Source of the DNA: an uncultured Oscillospiraceae bacterium
GTDB taxonomy: Bacteria > Bacillota > Clostridia > Oscillospirales > Oscillospiraceae
Reading direction: 5' to 3'
Assembly: GCA_947625845.1 (NCBI GenBank)
Contig: CANQQB010000010.1
Location: 1 to 44,443, forward strand
Length of the DNA: 44,443 bases
Shown here in pieces: positions 7,624 to 14,575 of the stretch. The notes beneath the pieces are model-generated. The model did no database searches and had not been told where the DNA came from. It saw nothing but the letters and a program-made list of their open reading frames with translations. The position numbers and the translations under genes are program-made. Each line of letters starts with the position of its first letter. Positions within the stretch are counted from its first letter, which is position 1.

Positions 7624-7641
7624 GCGTGCAGCAATGCACGC
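7624..7641 (+). ncRNA. Stem-loop with GCAA tetraloop in the template RNA leader
   Basis: GCGTGCA (7624-7630) and TGCACGC (7635-7641) form a perfect 7-bp stem closed by a GCAA (GNRA) tetraloop, about 90 bases ahead of the template repeat. In other DGRs, RNA flanking the template repeat is needed for RT binding and cDNA priming, so this is a candidate structural element of that RNA. The flanking 7570-7730 stretch shows no convincing gene. Confidence 0.5.
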
Positions 7642-7730
7642 AAATAGATCGTTGCACCCTGCATTTCCGTCGAGGACAAAAGGCGGAGGGTGCGAGGGTG
7701 CATGCTCCCGCCTTAGGCCATGTTCCCGGT

Positions 7731-7827
7731 GCCGGCGGCTACTGCAACAACGGTGCCCACGACGGCGTCCGCTGCCTCAACCTGAACAACGCGGCTTCCA
7801 GGTCGAATTGGAACATCGGCGGCTCGC
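7731..7827 (+). ncRNA. DGR template repeat (TR) within the template RNA
   Basis: This is the invariant template from which mutagenic cDNA is made. It is rich in AAC codons in the VR reading frame (7 of the 12 altered codons are AAC or AAT), the usual design that lets adenine mutagenesis reach many residues without creating stop codons. It lies 195 bases after the fiber stop and about 130 bases before the RT. The functional RNA probably spans about 7600-7957, but its ends cannot be read from sequence. An open reading frame crosses the TR in the VR frame but has no ribosome site and simply mirrors the fiber end. Confidence 0.95.
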
Positions 7828-7864
7828 AGTTTCTTTCCAACTAACATAATGGGAGCATGCATCC

Positions 7865-7951
7865 ATGCCCATTGGCAAAAATGAACCTCGTCGGAGAGGT
7901 GCGGCTAGTAAGCAGAAGGCTCAACGTCGCATAGAGGGAAAGAAAGGTTGA
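7865..7951 (+). CDS. Possible 28-aa basic leader peptide in front of the reverse transcriptase
   Basis: The ATG at 7865 opens a 28-codon frame ending in TGA at 7949-7951. The peptide is strongly basic (contains PRRRG, KQKAQRR and EGKKG) and a GGGAG sequence precedes it. Its frame is the same as the RT frame, and only the TGA and two codons separate it from the RT's apparent CTG start. It could be a small RNA-binding accessory peptide, a leader coupling translation to the RT, or non-coding template RNA. Evidence for translation is modest. Confidence 0.35.
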   Translation: MPIGKNEPRRRGAASKQKAQRRIEGKKG

Positions 7952-7957
7952 ATCTCT

Positions 7958-9115
7958 CTGAAATCGTATAACGGACTGTACCAGCGCATGCTGGACATAG
8001 AAGAAATCAAGGCGGCGATCCTGGAGGCCTCCCAGGGCAAGCGGAGCCGCCGGACAGTGGCGTACACATTGGACCGCCTGGACGAGGCCGCGCAGAAGAT
8101 CCAGGACATCCTCTTCAACGGATGGGAGCCCAGGCCGCACCCGAGGCGCCAGCTGAAAGAGGGAGGCCACAAGAAGCTCCGGAACAATATCCAGAAGCCC
8201 GCGTGGTGGCCGGAGCAGATCATCCATCACCTGATGGTCCGCCAGTTAAAGCCCATCATCATGCCGAGGATGGCGGAGAATATCTGCGGAACGGCTGGCC
8301 GGAAGGACCAGCAGCTGTACAAGCGCAAGGAGAAGGCCAAGGGAAAAGGCGCTCTCTATGCCTGCAAGAAGATGCAGGCCTGGCGGGGCAAGTACAACGG
8401 GAAGAAATGCTACGTGCTGGAGACGGATATCAAGAGTTTCTATGACTCCATAGACATCGATATCATGATGCAGAAACTCCGCCGTCGGATCCGGGACAAG
8501 AAGTTCCTGGATCTATGCGAGGCGGTCCTCCGCACAGCAGGTCCAGGCATTCCAAAAGGCTTCTACACCTCTCCGTGGTTCGCGCAGCTGTACCTGGAGG
8601 ACATGGACGAGTTCATCCTGCAGAGCAAGTTCGCGGATCACTACGTGCGGTACATGGATAACATGTTCCTCCTGGGCCGGAACAAGCGTCAGCTCCGCAA
8701 GGCCAGAGACAGCCTGGAGCAGTACCTGCAGACAAACCTGGGGTTGCATCTCAACAAGTCAACGCAGGTCTATCGTTTCGAGTACCAGGCCAAGGACGGG
8801 AGGGAACGCGGGCGCCCTATTAACTGTGTAGGCTTTTCCATCCACTGCAACCGCGTCAGCCTCCGAAAGTCCATTCTCAAGCGGATCCGGGCCAAGGCCA
8901 GGAGGATCGCCAGGCGCGGAGGCCTCCGCCTTTTCGACGCCCGTGCCATGATGAGTTACAAGGGATGGCTCAAGCACGCGGACGTAAATGGATACTATCA
9001 GAGGCACATCAAACCATGGGTAGATCTACGGTCTATCCGCCAGCGCATATCGAAGGGAGGAAAACAGAATGGCCACGAAGTGGCGCACACTGAGGTGTGC
9101 AGTAAAACTGCCTGA
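7958..9115 (+). CDS. DGR reverse transcriptase
   Basis: The enzyme copies the template RNA into adenine-mutagenised cDNA for transfer to the VR. From the CTG at 7958 it is 385 aa (375 from the first ATG at 7988). Residues LKSYNGLYQRMLDIEEI match the usual DGR-RT opening, so the real start lies before the ATG. The CTG has AAAGG 10 nt upstream, and no ATG, GTG or TTG exists in frame after the stop at 7949. Counting from the ATG, motif A is TDIKSFYDSI (Asp147). The region usually reading (I/V/L)GxxxSQ in DGR enzymes here reads KGFYTSP. The catalytic box reads YMDN (222-225), with Asn for the second Asp. The end overlaps the next gene by 47 bases. RT identity is firm; activity despite YMDN is inferred from the mutated VR. 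Confidence 0.9.
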   Translation: MKSYNGLYQRMLDIEEIKAAILEASQGKRSRRTVAYTLDRLDEAAQKIQDILFNGWEPRPHPRRQLKEGGHKKLRNNIQKPAWWPEQIIHHLMVRQLKPIIMPRMAENICGTAGRKDQQLYKRKEKAKGKGALYACKKMQAWRGKYNGKKCYVLETDIKSFYDSIDIDIMMQKLRRRIRDKKFLDLCEAVLRTAGPGIPKGFYTSPWFAQLYLEDMDEFILQSKFADHYVRYMDNMFLLGRNKRQLRKARDSLEQYLQTNLGLHLNKSTQVYRFEYQAKDGRERGRPINCVGFSIHCNRVSLRKSILKRIRAKARRIARRGGLRLFDARAMMSYKGWLKHADVNGYYQRHIKPWVDLRSIRQRISKGGKQNGHEVAHTEVCSKTA

Positions 9116-9338
9116 GACGGACGAGACCTCCAGCCCGTCCACCGTATACCAGCGCAGGAACTTCAAGCAGGTGCAGGAGCAGGACGAGATGGGAGGCGGC
9201 CAGCCGTACCAGCTCTGGGAGTTCGAGGAGAGACAGCTCACCAGGGCGGAATGGGACGCCATGTCCAGCCCCGCCCAGCAGCTCACCATGCAGACGCTCA
9301 ACGACCTAAAGGCGGACATCGCCTTTATCGGACTGTAA
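9069..9338 (+). CDS. Small conserved-type phage protein (89 aa) upstream of the XkdX-like gene
   Basis: The ATG at 9069 follows GGAGGAAAACAGA and lies inside the last 47 bases of the RT gene, so it is translationally coupled to it. The product starts MATKWRTLRC and is mixed helix/strand, acidic in the middle, with a helical C-terminus (AQQLTMQTLNDLKADIAFI). Proteins of this size often come just before XkdX-like genes in Firmicutes phages, between fiber and holin. It does not resemble the four-helix Avd accessory protein of DGRs, which normally precedes the RT. Function unknown. Confidence 0.7.
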   Translation: MATKWRTLRCAVKLPETDETSSPSTVYQRRNFKQVQEQDEMGGGQPYQLWEFEERQLTRAEWDAMSSPAQQLTMQTLNDLKADIAFIGL

Positions 9339-9351
9339 GGAGGGACAAGCC

Positions 9352-9504
9352 GTGTTCGAATACCTGAAAGAGCAATGGGCCATGAACTACGTCACCGAGG
9401 CCACGCTCAAGAAGTACGTCAAGCTTGAGAAGAAGAAGCCTGGCGCCGGGATCACGGAAGAGCAGTACCAGGAGATTACCGGCACACCATACGAGGAGCC
9501 CTGA
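9352..9504 (+). CDS. XkdX-like small phage protein
   Basis: The GTG at 9352 has AAGGAGGGACAAG upstream and gives 50 aa. The pattern FEYLKEQW, a short helix, then ITEEQYQEITG is that of the XkdX family found next to fiber and holin genes in Bacillus PBSX and many Firmicutes phages. Its role is not established in the literature I know. It lies 13 bases after the preceding gene and 2 bases before the holin gene, as in related lysis cassettes. Confidence 0.75.
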   Translation: MFEYLKEQWAMNYVTEATLKKYVKLEKKKPGAGITEEQYQEITGTPYEEP

Positions 9505-9506
9505 AC

Positions 9507-10001
9507 ATGGAGGACTCCCTGAACAGACTCAAGGTCTGGTTTTCAACCGTCCTGGGGATCCTAACCGGATTCTGGGGATGGTTCGGCTGGCTGCTGGTCC
9601 TATGGATCGTCTGCATGATTGCAGACTACATCACCGGCACCCTGGCAGCCGTAAAGGCCGGGGAGTGGTCCAGCAAGGTAGCCCGCGAGGGGATCTGGCA
9701 CAAGCTCGGCATGGTCTTCACAGTCGTCTTGACAGCACTGGCAGACCTCCTGCTGCAGATCGTACTGGAGCATATGCCGATCATCAACATACCATTCGCC
9801 GGCGTGCTCTGCCCGGTGCTGCTGGTCTGGTACGTGGTTACCGAGATCGGATCAAGTGCGGAGAACGCGGTGGCCATGGGGGCGCCCGTCCCTGCATTCG
9901 TGGAAAAAGCGTTGAAGAAGGCAAAGGACATGGCGGAGAAGGCCGGAGAGTCTATGCTGGGCGAGGATGAAGAAGACGACAAGGAGGACAGAAAGCGATG
10001 A
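9507..10001 (+). CDS. Holin (phage holin 4 / toxin-secretion type)
   Basis: Holins make membrane lesions that release the endolysin at lysis. The 164-aa product has a hydrophobic segment at about 20-45 (LLVLWIVCMIADYITGTLAA), then the conserved-type EWSSKVAREGIWHKLG segment, and further hydrophobic segments at about 68-88 and 92-112. The C-terminal tail is highly charged (ends EDEEDDKEDRKR). This matches the family of PF05105. It is followed, after two small genes, by an amidase, so the lysis cassette is complete. It overlaps the next gene by 4 bases. Confidence 0.9.
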   Translation: MEDSLNRLKVWFSTVLGILTGFWGWFGWLLVLWIVCMIADYITGTLAAVKAGEWSSKVAREGIWHKLGMVFTVVLTALADLLLQIVLEHMPIINIPFAGVLCPVLLVWYVVTEIGSSAENAVAMGAPVPAFVEKALKKAKDMAEKAGESMLGEDEEDDKEDRKR

Positions 10002-10273
10002 ACAACACAGACTTCGAATACCTGGCAAAGACAGCGGTAGTGAACTACCACAACAGCCAGGCGGACTCCACGGACAAAAACGGAAAGATCAGCACAGACG
10101 ATGTCTTTGTGGTCTGGATGGTTCGCGCATTGCAGAACAACAAGGCACTGCTCTCCACAAATATTCCGGACGGCATGTACTACGAGTTCACCTGGAGCGG
10201 GGACAAGCAGGAAGGCTACCTGGACGCGTACAAGAAGTGGAAAAACGTCGTGGTGCGGGGGGCTGAGTCGTGA
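9998..10273 (+). CDS. DUF6275-like small phage protein
   Basis: The 91-aa product contains the signature I associate with the DUF6275 family: FEYLAKTAVVNYHN, DDVFVVWMVRALQNNKAL, IPDGMYYEFTW and LDAYKKW in that order. The family is common in Firmicutes phages near lysis genes and its function is unknown. The start overlaps the holin stop (ATGA). It lacks a membrane segment, so it is not a second holin. Confidence 0.75.
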   Translation: MNNTDFEYLAKTAVVNYHNSQADSTDKNGKISTDDVFVVWMVRALQNNKALLSTNIPDGMYYEFTWSGDKQEGYLDAYKKWKNVVVRGAES

Positions 10274-10533
10274 AGGAACTGAAAGACACGGTGCAGGACA
10301 TGCTCTCCCAGGACTGGCGGGACCGCGTCCGGGCGGAGTATCAGCAGCTCACCAACCGGGCCATGGGCTTACAGCGCATGCTGGACAAGCGGGAGCGGGG
10401 AGAACTGGACTTTAAGCCGCTCTGCCCGAAGATGGTGCTGGAGCGCCAGCTGATCTACATGCGGGGATACCAGGAAGTACTGCAGCAGCGGGCCCAGATC
10501 GAGGGCATAGACCTGGAGGGCCCGGAGAAATGA
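10270..10533 (+). CDS. Small helical phage protein (87 aa), unknown function
   Basis: The GTG start at 10270 overlaps the previous stop (GTGA). The product is mostly helical and amphipathic (DWRDRVRAEYQQL, YMRGYQEVLQQRAQIEGI), about 87 residues. The pattern of an early DW-RV helix and a final helix with ILQQRA-IEGI resembles a small family found widely in gut phages, including crAss-like ones, but I cannot name its function. Its place between holin and amidase could suggest a lysis regulator, but nothing in the sequence shows that. Confidence 0.65.
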   Translation: MKELKDTVQDMLSQDWRDRVRAEYQQLTNRAMGLQRMLDKRERGELDFKPLCPKMVLERQLIYMRGYQEVLQQRAQIEGIDLEGPEK

Positions 10534-11408
10534 AGTACACGGTACAGAATCCGCCCATGCGCTGCTACATGACACAGTCTAGATGGTACCGCATGGCCAG
10601 GAACGTAGAGCCAATGGGCGTCTGCTGGCACAGCACAGGGGCAAATAATCCGAACTTGGCCCGCTATGTCCAGCCGGATGACACGGCAGCGGATCGGGAC
10701 CAGATACTGCAGCTGCTGGGAACAAACCAATACCGCAACGACTGGAACCACCTGCCGGACCTGGCTGCCGGCGTCCATGCCTTCATCGGCCAGGATGCCC
10801 ATGGCGAAGTCCGCGCCGTGAACGTAGGCCCGTGGATCAAGGAGGCATGGGGCGTCGGTACCGGTACCACTGGATTCAGCCTGAACCAGGGATGGATCCA
10901 GTTCGAGATATGCGAGGACGGCCTAAACAATGCGGTGTACGCCGCCCAGGTGTACCGCGAGGCCATCCACCTAACCGCCTATCTCTGCCAGCTATTCAAA
11001 CTGGACCCGAAAGGAACAGTAAGTTATCATGGCATCAAGGTGCCAGTGATCACATGCCACGCGGATGCATTCAAGCTCGGTATGGGTTCCGGCCACGTGG
11101 ATCCGCTCAACTGGCTGCCGAAGTTCGGCTACACAATGCAGACAATCCGGGATGACGTGCACACGCTGCTCCTGGAGTATGAGAAGGAGCTGCAAAAAGA
11201 GGAGGAACAACCCGTGCAGACAGGCACAGAAAAGCGGTACCAGAATATGCAGGAAATCCGGGATGGCTTCCCATGGGCTGCAGACACGGTCCAGAAGCTG
11301 GTGGACGCCGGATACCTCAGCGGCACAGACGATGGGCTGGATCTCTCTCAGGACATGCTGCGAATGCTGACGGTGATCCATAAGGCCGGAGGCCTGCCGA
11401 AGATCTGA
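10530..11408 (+). CDS. Endolysin: N-acetylmuramoyl-L-alanine amidase
   Basis: It cleaves the bond between muramic acid and L-alanine in peptidoglycan, releasing phage at the end of infection. The 292-aa product has an Amidase_2-type catalytic domain (about 20-205). Likely zinc ligands are His34 in CWHSTG, His177 in ITCHADA and Asp191 in GHVDPLNW. A charged linker (about 210-235) leads to a C-terminal helical domain of about 55 residues, probably for cell-wall binding. There is no signal peptide, so release depends on the holin. The ATG overlaps the previous stop (ATGA). A perfect 17-bp hairpin follows the stop. Confidence 0.9.
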   Translation: MKYTVQNPPMRCYMTQSRWYRMARNVEPMGVCWHSTGANNPNLARYVQPDDTAADRDQILQLLGTNQYRNDWNHLPDLAAGVHAFIGQDAHGEVRAVNVGPWIKEAWGVGTGTTGFSLNQGWIQFEICEDGLNNAVYAAQVYREAIHLTAYLCQLFKLDPKGTVSYHGIKVPVITCHADAFKLGMGSGHVDPLNWLPKFGYTMQTIRDDVHTLLLEYEKELQKEEEQPVQTGTEKRYQNMQEIRDGFPWAADTVQKLVDAGYLSGTDDGLDLSQDMLRMLTVIHKAGGLPKI

Positions 11409-11415
11409 TAGCAGG

Positions 11416-11460
11416 GCAACCTCATCAACCTCGGCAACCGAAAGAGGTTGATGAGGTTGC
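11416..11460 (+). terminator. Perfect 17-bp hairpin between the amidase and second fiber genes
   Basis: The arms at 11416-11432 and 11444-11460 are exact reverse complements (17 bp) around an 11-nt loop. It starts 8 bases after the amidase stop. No T-run follows, so it is either a Rho-dependent or processing signal or a barrier that lowers expression downstream. Its perfection suggests selection or recent origin. Confidence 0.6.
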
Positions 11461-11484
11461 AGCAGGACAAGGGGGTGTGAATCT

Positions 11485-12720
11485 ATGCCCAGTATGAATG
11501 CAATGCTGGACAACAACCTGCCTACCTTCGATGGCAGGAAGAGCTTGCCGGACAGGGTCCAGGCCATAGAGGGGTATATATACCAGCTGCTGGAGCAGCT
11601 CCGCTACTCCTGGCGCAACATAGACCCGTCCGTAAACTTCAACACAGCGGCGGCGCAGAAGTACGAGGAGACCATAACAGGGCCCATCAAGATCAGGATC
11701 GAGGACACCGAGGGGAACATCAACGAACTGAATGTGACAGCCAAGGGGCTGCAGATGGATCTGTACGGTGAGGGAGGAACCAGCGGAAAGCCCGCCAAGG
11801 GCTCCGTCAAGTGGACTGCCCAGGAGTTCCAGCAGTTCTACGGCGAGGGAGGAGACTGGACCAAACTGCAGCAGACAGCAGAGGGTCTGGTGCTGGACAT
11901 GTACGGAGAGAACGGAACAACAGGCAACCCTGCCATCGGCTCTGCCAAGTGGGCTGCCACGGGATTCCAGCAGTTCTTCAAGGAGAACGGAGCATGGACG
12001 CAGATGCAGCAGACTGTGAACGGGTTCAAGTTCGATCTGTACGGAACGGATGGAGACAGCGGAGACCCGGCAGAGGGAAGCATTCTATGGACGGCGAAAA
12101 GCTTCAACTCCTTCATGTCAAAAAACGGAACCTTCTCCCAGGTACAGCAGCAGGCCAACAAGATTAGCTGGTTAGTCAAGAGCGGAACGAGCAGTTCCAA
12201 CTTCACAATGACAGACAGGGCGATGGAGTTGGCCACTTCCAACCTAACCCTTACAGCAAAGGGAGTAGACTCGGGCGGAGGATCGTACTCACAGCTTACA
12301 CTCAGCTCCGGCGAGGCGGAGATCACATCAGCAAATATCAGCTTCAACGGCCTGGTGCGTTTTACAGACCTCAACACAACCGGCACGCCGTCCGAGACGT
12401 TCATCAATGGCGGATTGATCAAGGCTGGGTCTACGATCATGGCGCCCACGATAGCCTGGGGCGATGCCGCAAACATGCAGGGGGCCTATGGCTTCCTCAC
12501 ATACGGAAAAGGTTATAATGACTACGGCGTTACGGACATCGTGGCACTGTACAGCATGTTCGGCATTAAGATCAAGTGCAGCAACCAAGACTCCGGCATA
12601 AACCTGGATGCGTACCACGTCTGGTGCACAACGGACGCCAACGCATTCATGGTGATTTACAATAAAAAAAGTACAAGCCTGGTGTCGCTCATCAACCAAC
12701 TGATTGAAGCGGCGAAGTAA
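11485..12720 (+). CDS. Second fiber/tail structural protein with three 46-residue repeats
   Basis: The 411-aa product begins MPSMNAML and has a short helical N-terminus (about 20-45, VQAIEGYIYQLLEQLR). Three tandem repeats of 46 residues follow (starting near 92, 138 and 184), each with D-L/M-YG, a GxSGxPAxGS turn, a KWTAxxFQQF helix and a WTxxQQ ending. After these comes a beta-rich, Ser/Thr/Gly-rich region like a fiber shaft (about 230-330) and a C-terminal domain with Cys pairs. This looks like a trimeric fiber or appendage. It sits after the lysis genes, directly before the tail hub. The ATG at 11485 follows AAGGGGGTGTG. Exact role unknown. Confidence 0.65.
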   Translation: MPSMNAMLDNNLPTFDGRKSLPDRVQAIEGYIYQLLEQLRYSWRNIDPSVNFNTAAAQKYEETITGPIKIRIEDTEGNINELNVTAKGLQMDLYGEGGTSGKPAKGSVKWTAQEFQQFYGEGGDWTKLQQTAEGLVLDMYGENGTTGNPAIGSAKWAATGFQQFFKENGAWTQMQQTVNGFKFDLYGTDGDSGDPAEGSILWTAKSFNSFMSKNGTFSQVQQQANKISWLVKSGTSSSNFTMTDRAMELATSNLTLTAKGVDSGGGSYSQLTLSSGEAEITSANISFNGLVRFTDLNTTGTPSETFINGGLIKAGSTIMAPTIAWGDAANMQGAYGFLTYGKGYNDYGVTDIVALYSMFGIKIKCSNQDSGINLDAYHVWCTTDANAFMVIYNKKSTSLVSLINQLIEAAK

Positions 12721-12733
12721 CGGAGGGAACGGA

Positions 12734-12943
12734 ATGGAAGACAAGAAGAATATCCCGACACTCAAGAGAATGTCTGAGATGCTGCAGCAGGCCTGGCAGC
12801 ACAGCAATAACATCCAGGTCTGCGGCCCGTCTGTAGACTTTCTCTGCATCGTCCGGCAGACGATCCAACAGACGGCACAGCTGCTGCTGGACTACGCGGA
12901 GGCCCATCCGGAGGGGGCAGCAGATGAAGCTCCCCACGATTAA
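12734..12943 (+). CDS. Small helical protein (69 aa), unknown function
   Basis: The ATG at 12734 has CGGAGGGAACGG just upstream. The product (begins MEDKKNIPTL) is nearly all helical, with amphipathic helices LKRMSEMLQQAWQH and IVRQTIQQTAQLLLDYAEAH and two Cys. It overlaps the start of the tail hub gene by 20 bases, indicating coupled translation. A small tail assembly factor is possible; no family is recognised. Confidence 0.65.
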   Translation: MEDKKNIPTLKRMSEMLQQAWQHSNNIQVCGPSVDFLCIVRQTIQQTAQLLLDYAEAHPEGAADEAPHD

Positions 12944-14561
12944 GCAGCCGTCCGGGATCAAGAAGGAGTACCAGGACAAGTTCAAGGGCCTGAACCACAA
13001 CAAGGGCGCCGGAGACGGCGAACTGTGGGACATGCGCAATCTCACCAGCGAGTACTTCCCGCTGCTGGCCACACGGCCGGAGAGGCGGTTATACCGCAAG
13101 CTGAAAGAACCGCATGGAATGTTCGAGTGGGAGGGCCTGGCCTGGGTGGATGGGGACGGTTTCTTCTTCAACGGAGAGCGCAAGGGCACGGTCTCCAGAT
13201 CCGCCAAGAGCTTCGCCGCCCTGGGCGCATACATCGTGATAATGCCGGACAAGGCCTGGTACAACGTGGACACCGGGGAGTTTGGACAGCTGGAGTCCAG
13301 CTGGAGCGGGCGGCTCACTTTCACCAACGGCCTCAGCTACGGTGAAGAGGCGAAAGCAAACACCCTCCAGGCCTCCGGCGTGGCCTGGTCCAACTACTTC
13401 AATCCGGGTGATGCCGTAACCATTGAGGGTTGCACCAAGCACGCGGAGAACAACAAGACGCCCATCATCCGGGAGATAGACGGGGACAAGCTCTATTTCT
13501 ACGAGTACACCTTTACCCTGGATGGAGAGGACGCGGTGGCGCCCTACACCGAACCGGGGCAGATCTCCCTAAAACGCACGGTCCCGGATATGCTATACAT
13601 GTGTGAGAACGAGAACCGCCTATGGGGTTGCGACAAGCGCACAATCTACTGCTCCAAGCTGGGGGACATCTTCAACTGGAACGTGTTCGAGGGCCTGGGG
13701 ACGGACGCATACGCGGTAGACACCGGATCTGAGGGCAGCTTCACCGGCTGCATATCGTACCTGGGCGTCCCGATCTTCTTCAAGGAGAACATCCTGTACA
13801 AGGTCTATGGCACCATGCCGTCTAACTACGAAGTCACGCCAACCAACAACATACCGGGAGTGATGGAGGGCTGCAGCCAGTCCCTGGCGGTGGCCGGGGA
13901 GACGCTGCTGTACCTCTCCACGCAAGGCGTCATGGCATACTCCGGAGGCGTCCCGATCACGGTGGCCCAGCCATTCGGCCTGGATCGCTACCGCGACGCG
14001 GCTGCCGGCAGCACCGGGAACAAGTACTACATCAGCATGAAGGGCCCGGACGGCTTCGTGCTCTTCGCCTACGACGTGTACCAGGGCATGTGGCACACCG
14101 AGGACGAAAAGCACATGACCCACTTTGCCCGCTGGAACGCCAACCTGTATATGCTCCAGGATGACGGGCAGATCTGGATTACAGGCAATATCCTGGATCC
14201 GCCGGAGGACTCCACCCCGGAGGGCCCGTTCCAATGGATGGCAGAGTTTGGGGACATCGTGGAGGACAACACCGCCGGGGCAAGCCCCAACAAGAAGGGT
14301 TACTCCAAGCTGCAGATTCGGCTGGAGCTGGACGAGGACGCCGAGGCCACAGTGTGGATCTCCTACGACACCGCCATAACCTGGCAGCAGGTATCCACCC
14401 TCAAGCCGAAAGTAAAGCGCTCGTACTATCTCCCCATAATCCCGCGCAGGGCGGATCACATCAGACTCAAGATCACAGGCCAGGGCCAGTGCCGCGTGTA
14501 CGGAATGGCAAGAGAATACTATGTAGGCAGTGAGCTCCGCTCTCTGCCAGGCAGACAGTGA
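12924..14561 (+). CDS. Podovirus tail hub/nozzle protein (P22 gp10-like)
   Basis: In P22 the gp10 hexamer forms the lower tail tube and stabilises packaged DNA. The 545-aa product has the repeated blades and turns expected of a beta-propeller-like protein, with the characteristic stretch NENRLWGCDKRTIYCSKLGD (about 230-250), then NWNVF, GSFTGCISYLGVPIFFKEN and a later LYLSTQGVMAYSGG. I recognise these from gp10-like hub proteins of podoviruses. A DNA-stabilisation role is by analogy. It is coupled to the preceding small gene and followed by the candidate ejection proteins. This gene is the best argument for a short-tailed virion. Confidence 0.75.
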   Translation: MKLPTIKQPSGIKKEYQDKFKGLNHNKGAGDGELWDMRNLTSEYFPLLATRPERRLYRKLKEPHGMFEWEGLAWVDGDGFFFNGERKGTVSRSAKSFAALGAYIVIMPDKAWYNVDTGEFGQLESSWSGRLTFTNGLSYGEEAKANTLQASGVAWSNYFNPGDAVTIEGCTKHAENNKTPIIREIDGDKLYFYEYTFTLDGEDAVAPYTEPGQISLKRTVPDMLYMCENENRLWGCDKRTIYCSKLGDIFNWNVFEGLGTDAYAVDTGSEGSFTGCISYLGVPIFFKENILYKVYGTMPSNYEVTPTNNIPGVMEGCSQSLAVAGETLLYLSTQGVMAYSGGVPITVAQPFGLDRYRDAAAGSTGNKYYISMKGPDGFVLFAYDVYQGMWHTEDEKHMTHFARWNANLYMLQDDGQIWITGNILDPPEDSTPEGPFQWMAEFGDIVEDNTAGASPNKKGYSKLQIRLELDEDAEATVWISYDTAITWQQVSTLKPKVKRSYYLPIIPRRADHIRLKITGQGQCRVYGMAREYYVGSELRSLPGRQ

Positions 14562-14575
14562 GGAGGGAAAGAACA

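Noticed and set aside
7626-7844. Open frame across the template repeat, resembling the fiber C-terminus
   Set aside because: It has no ribosome site and no independent N-terminal domain, and its similarity to the fiber end is fully explained by the TR/VR relation. It is template RNA, not a second fiber gene.
9069-9338. DGR accessory protein Avd
   Set aside because: It lies after, not before, the RT, lacks the basic four-helix pattern and matches instead the small protein that precedes XkdX-like genes.
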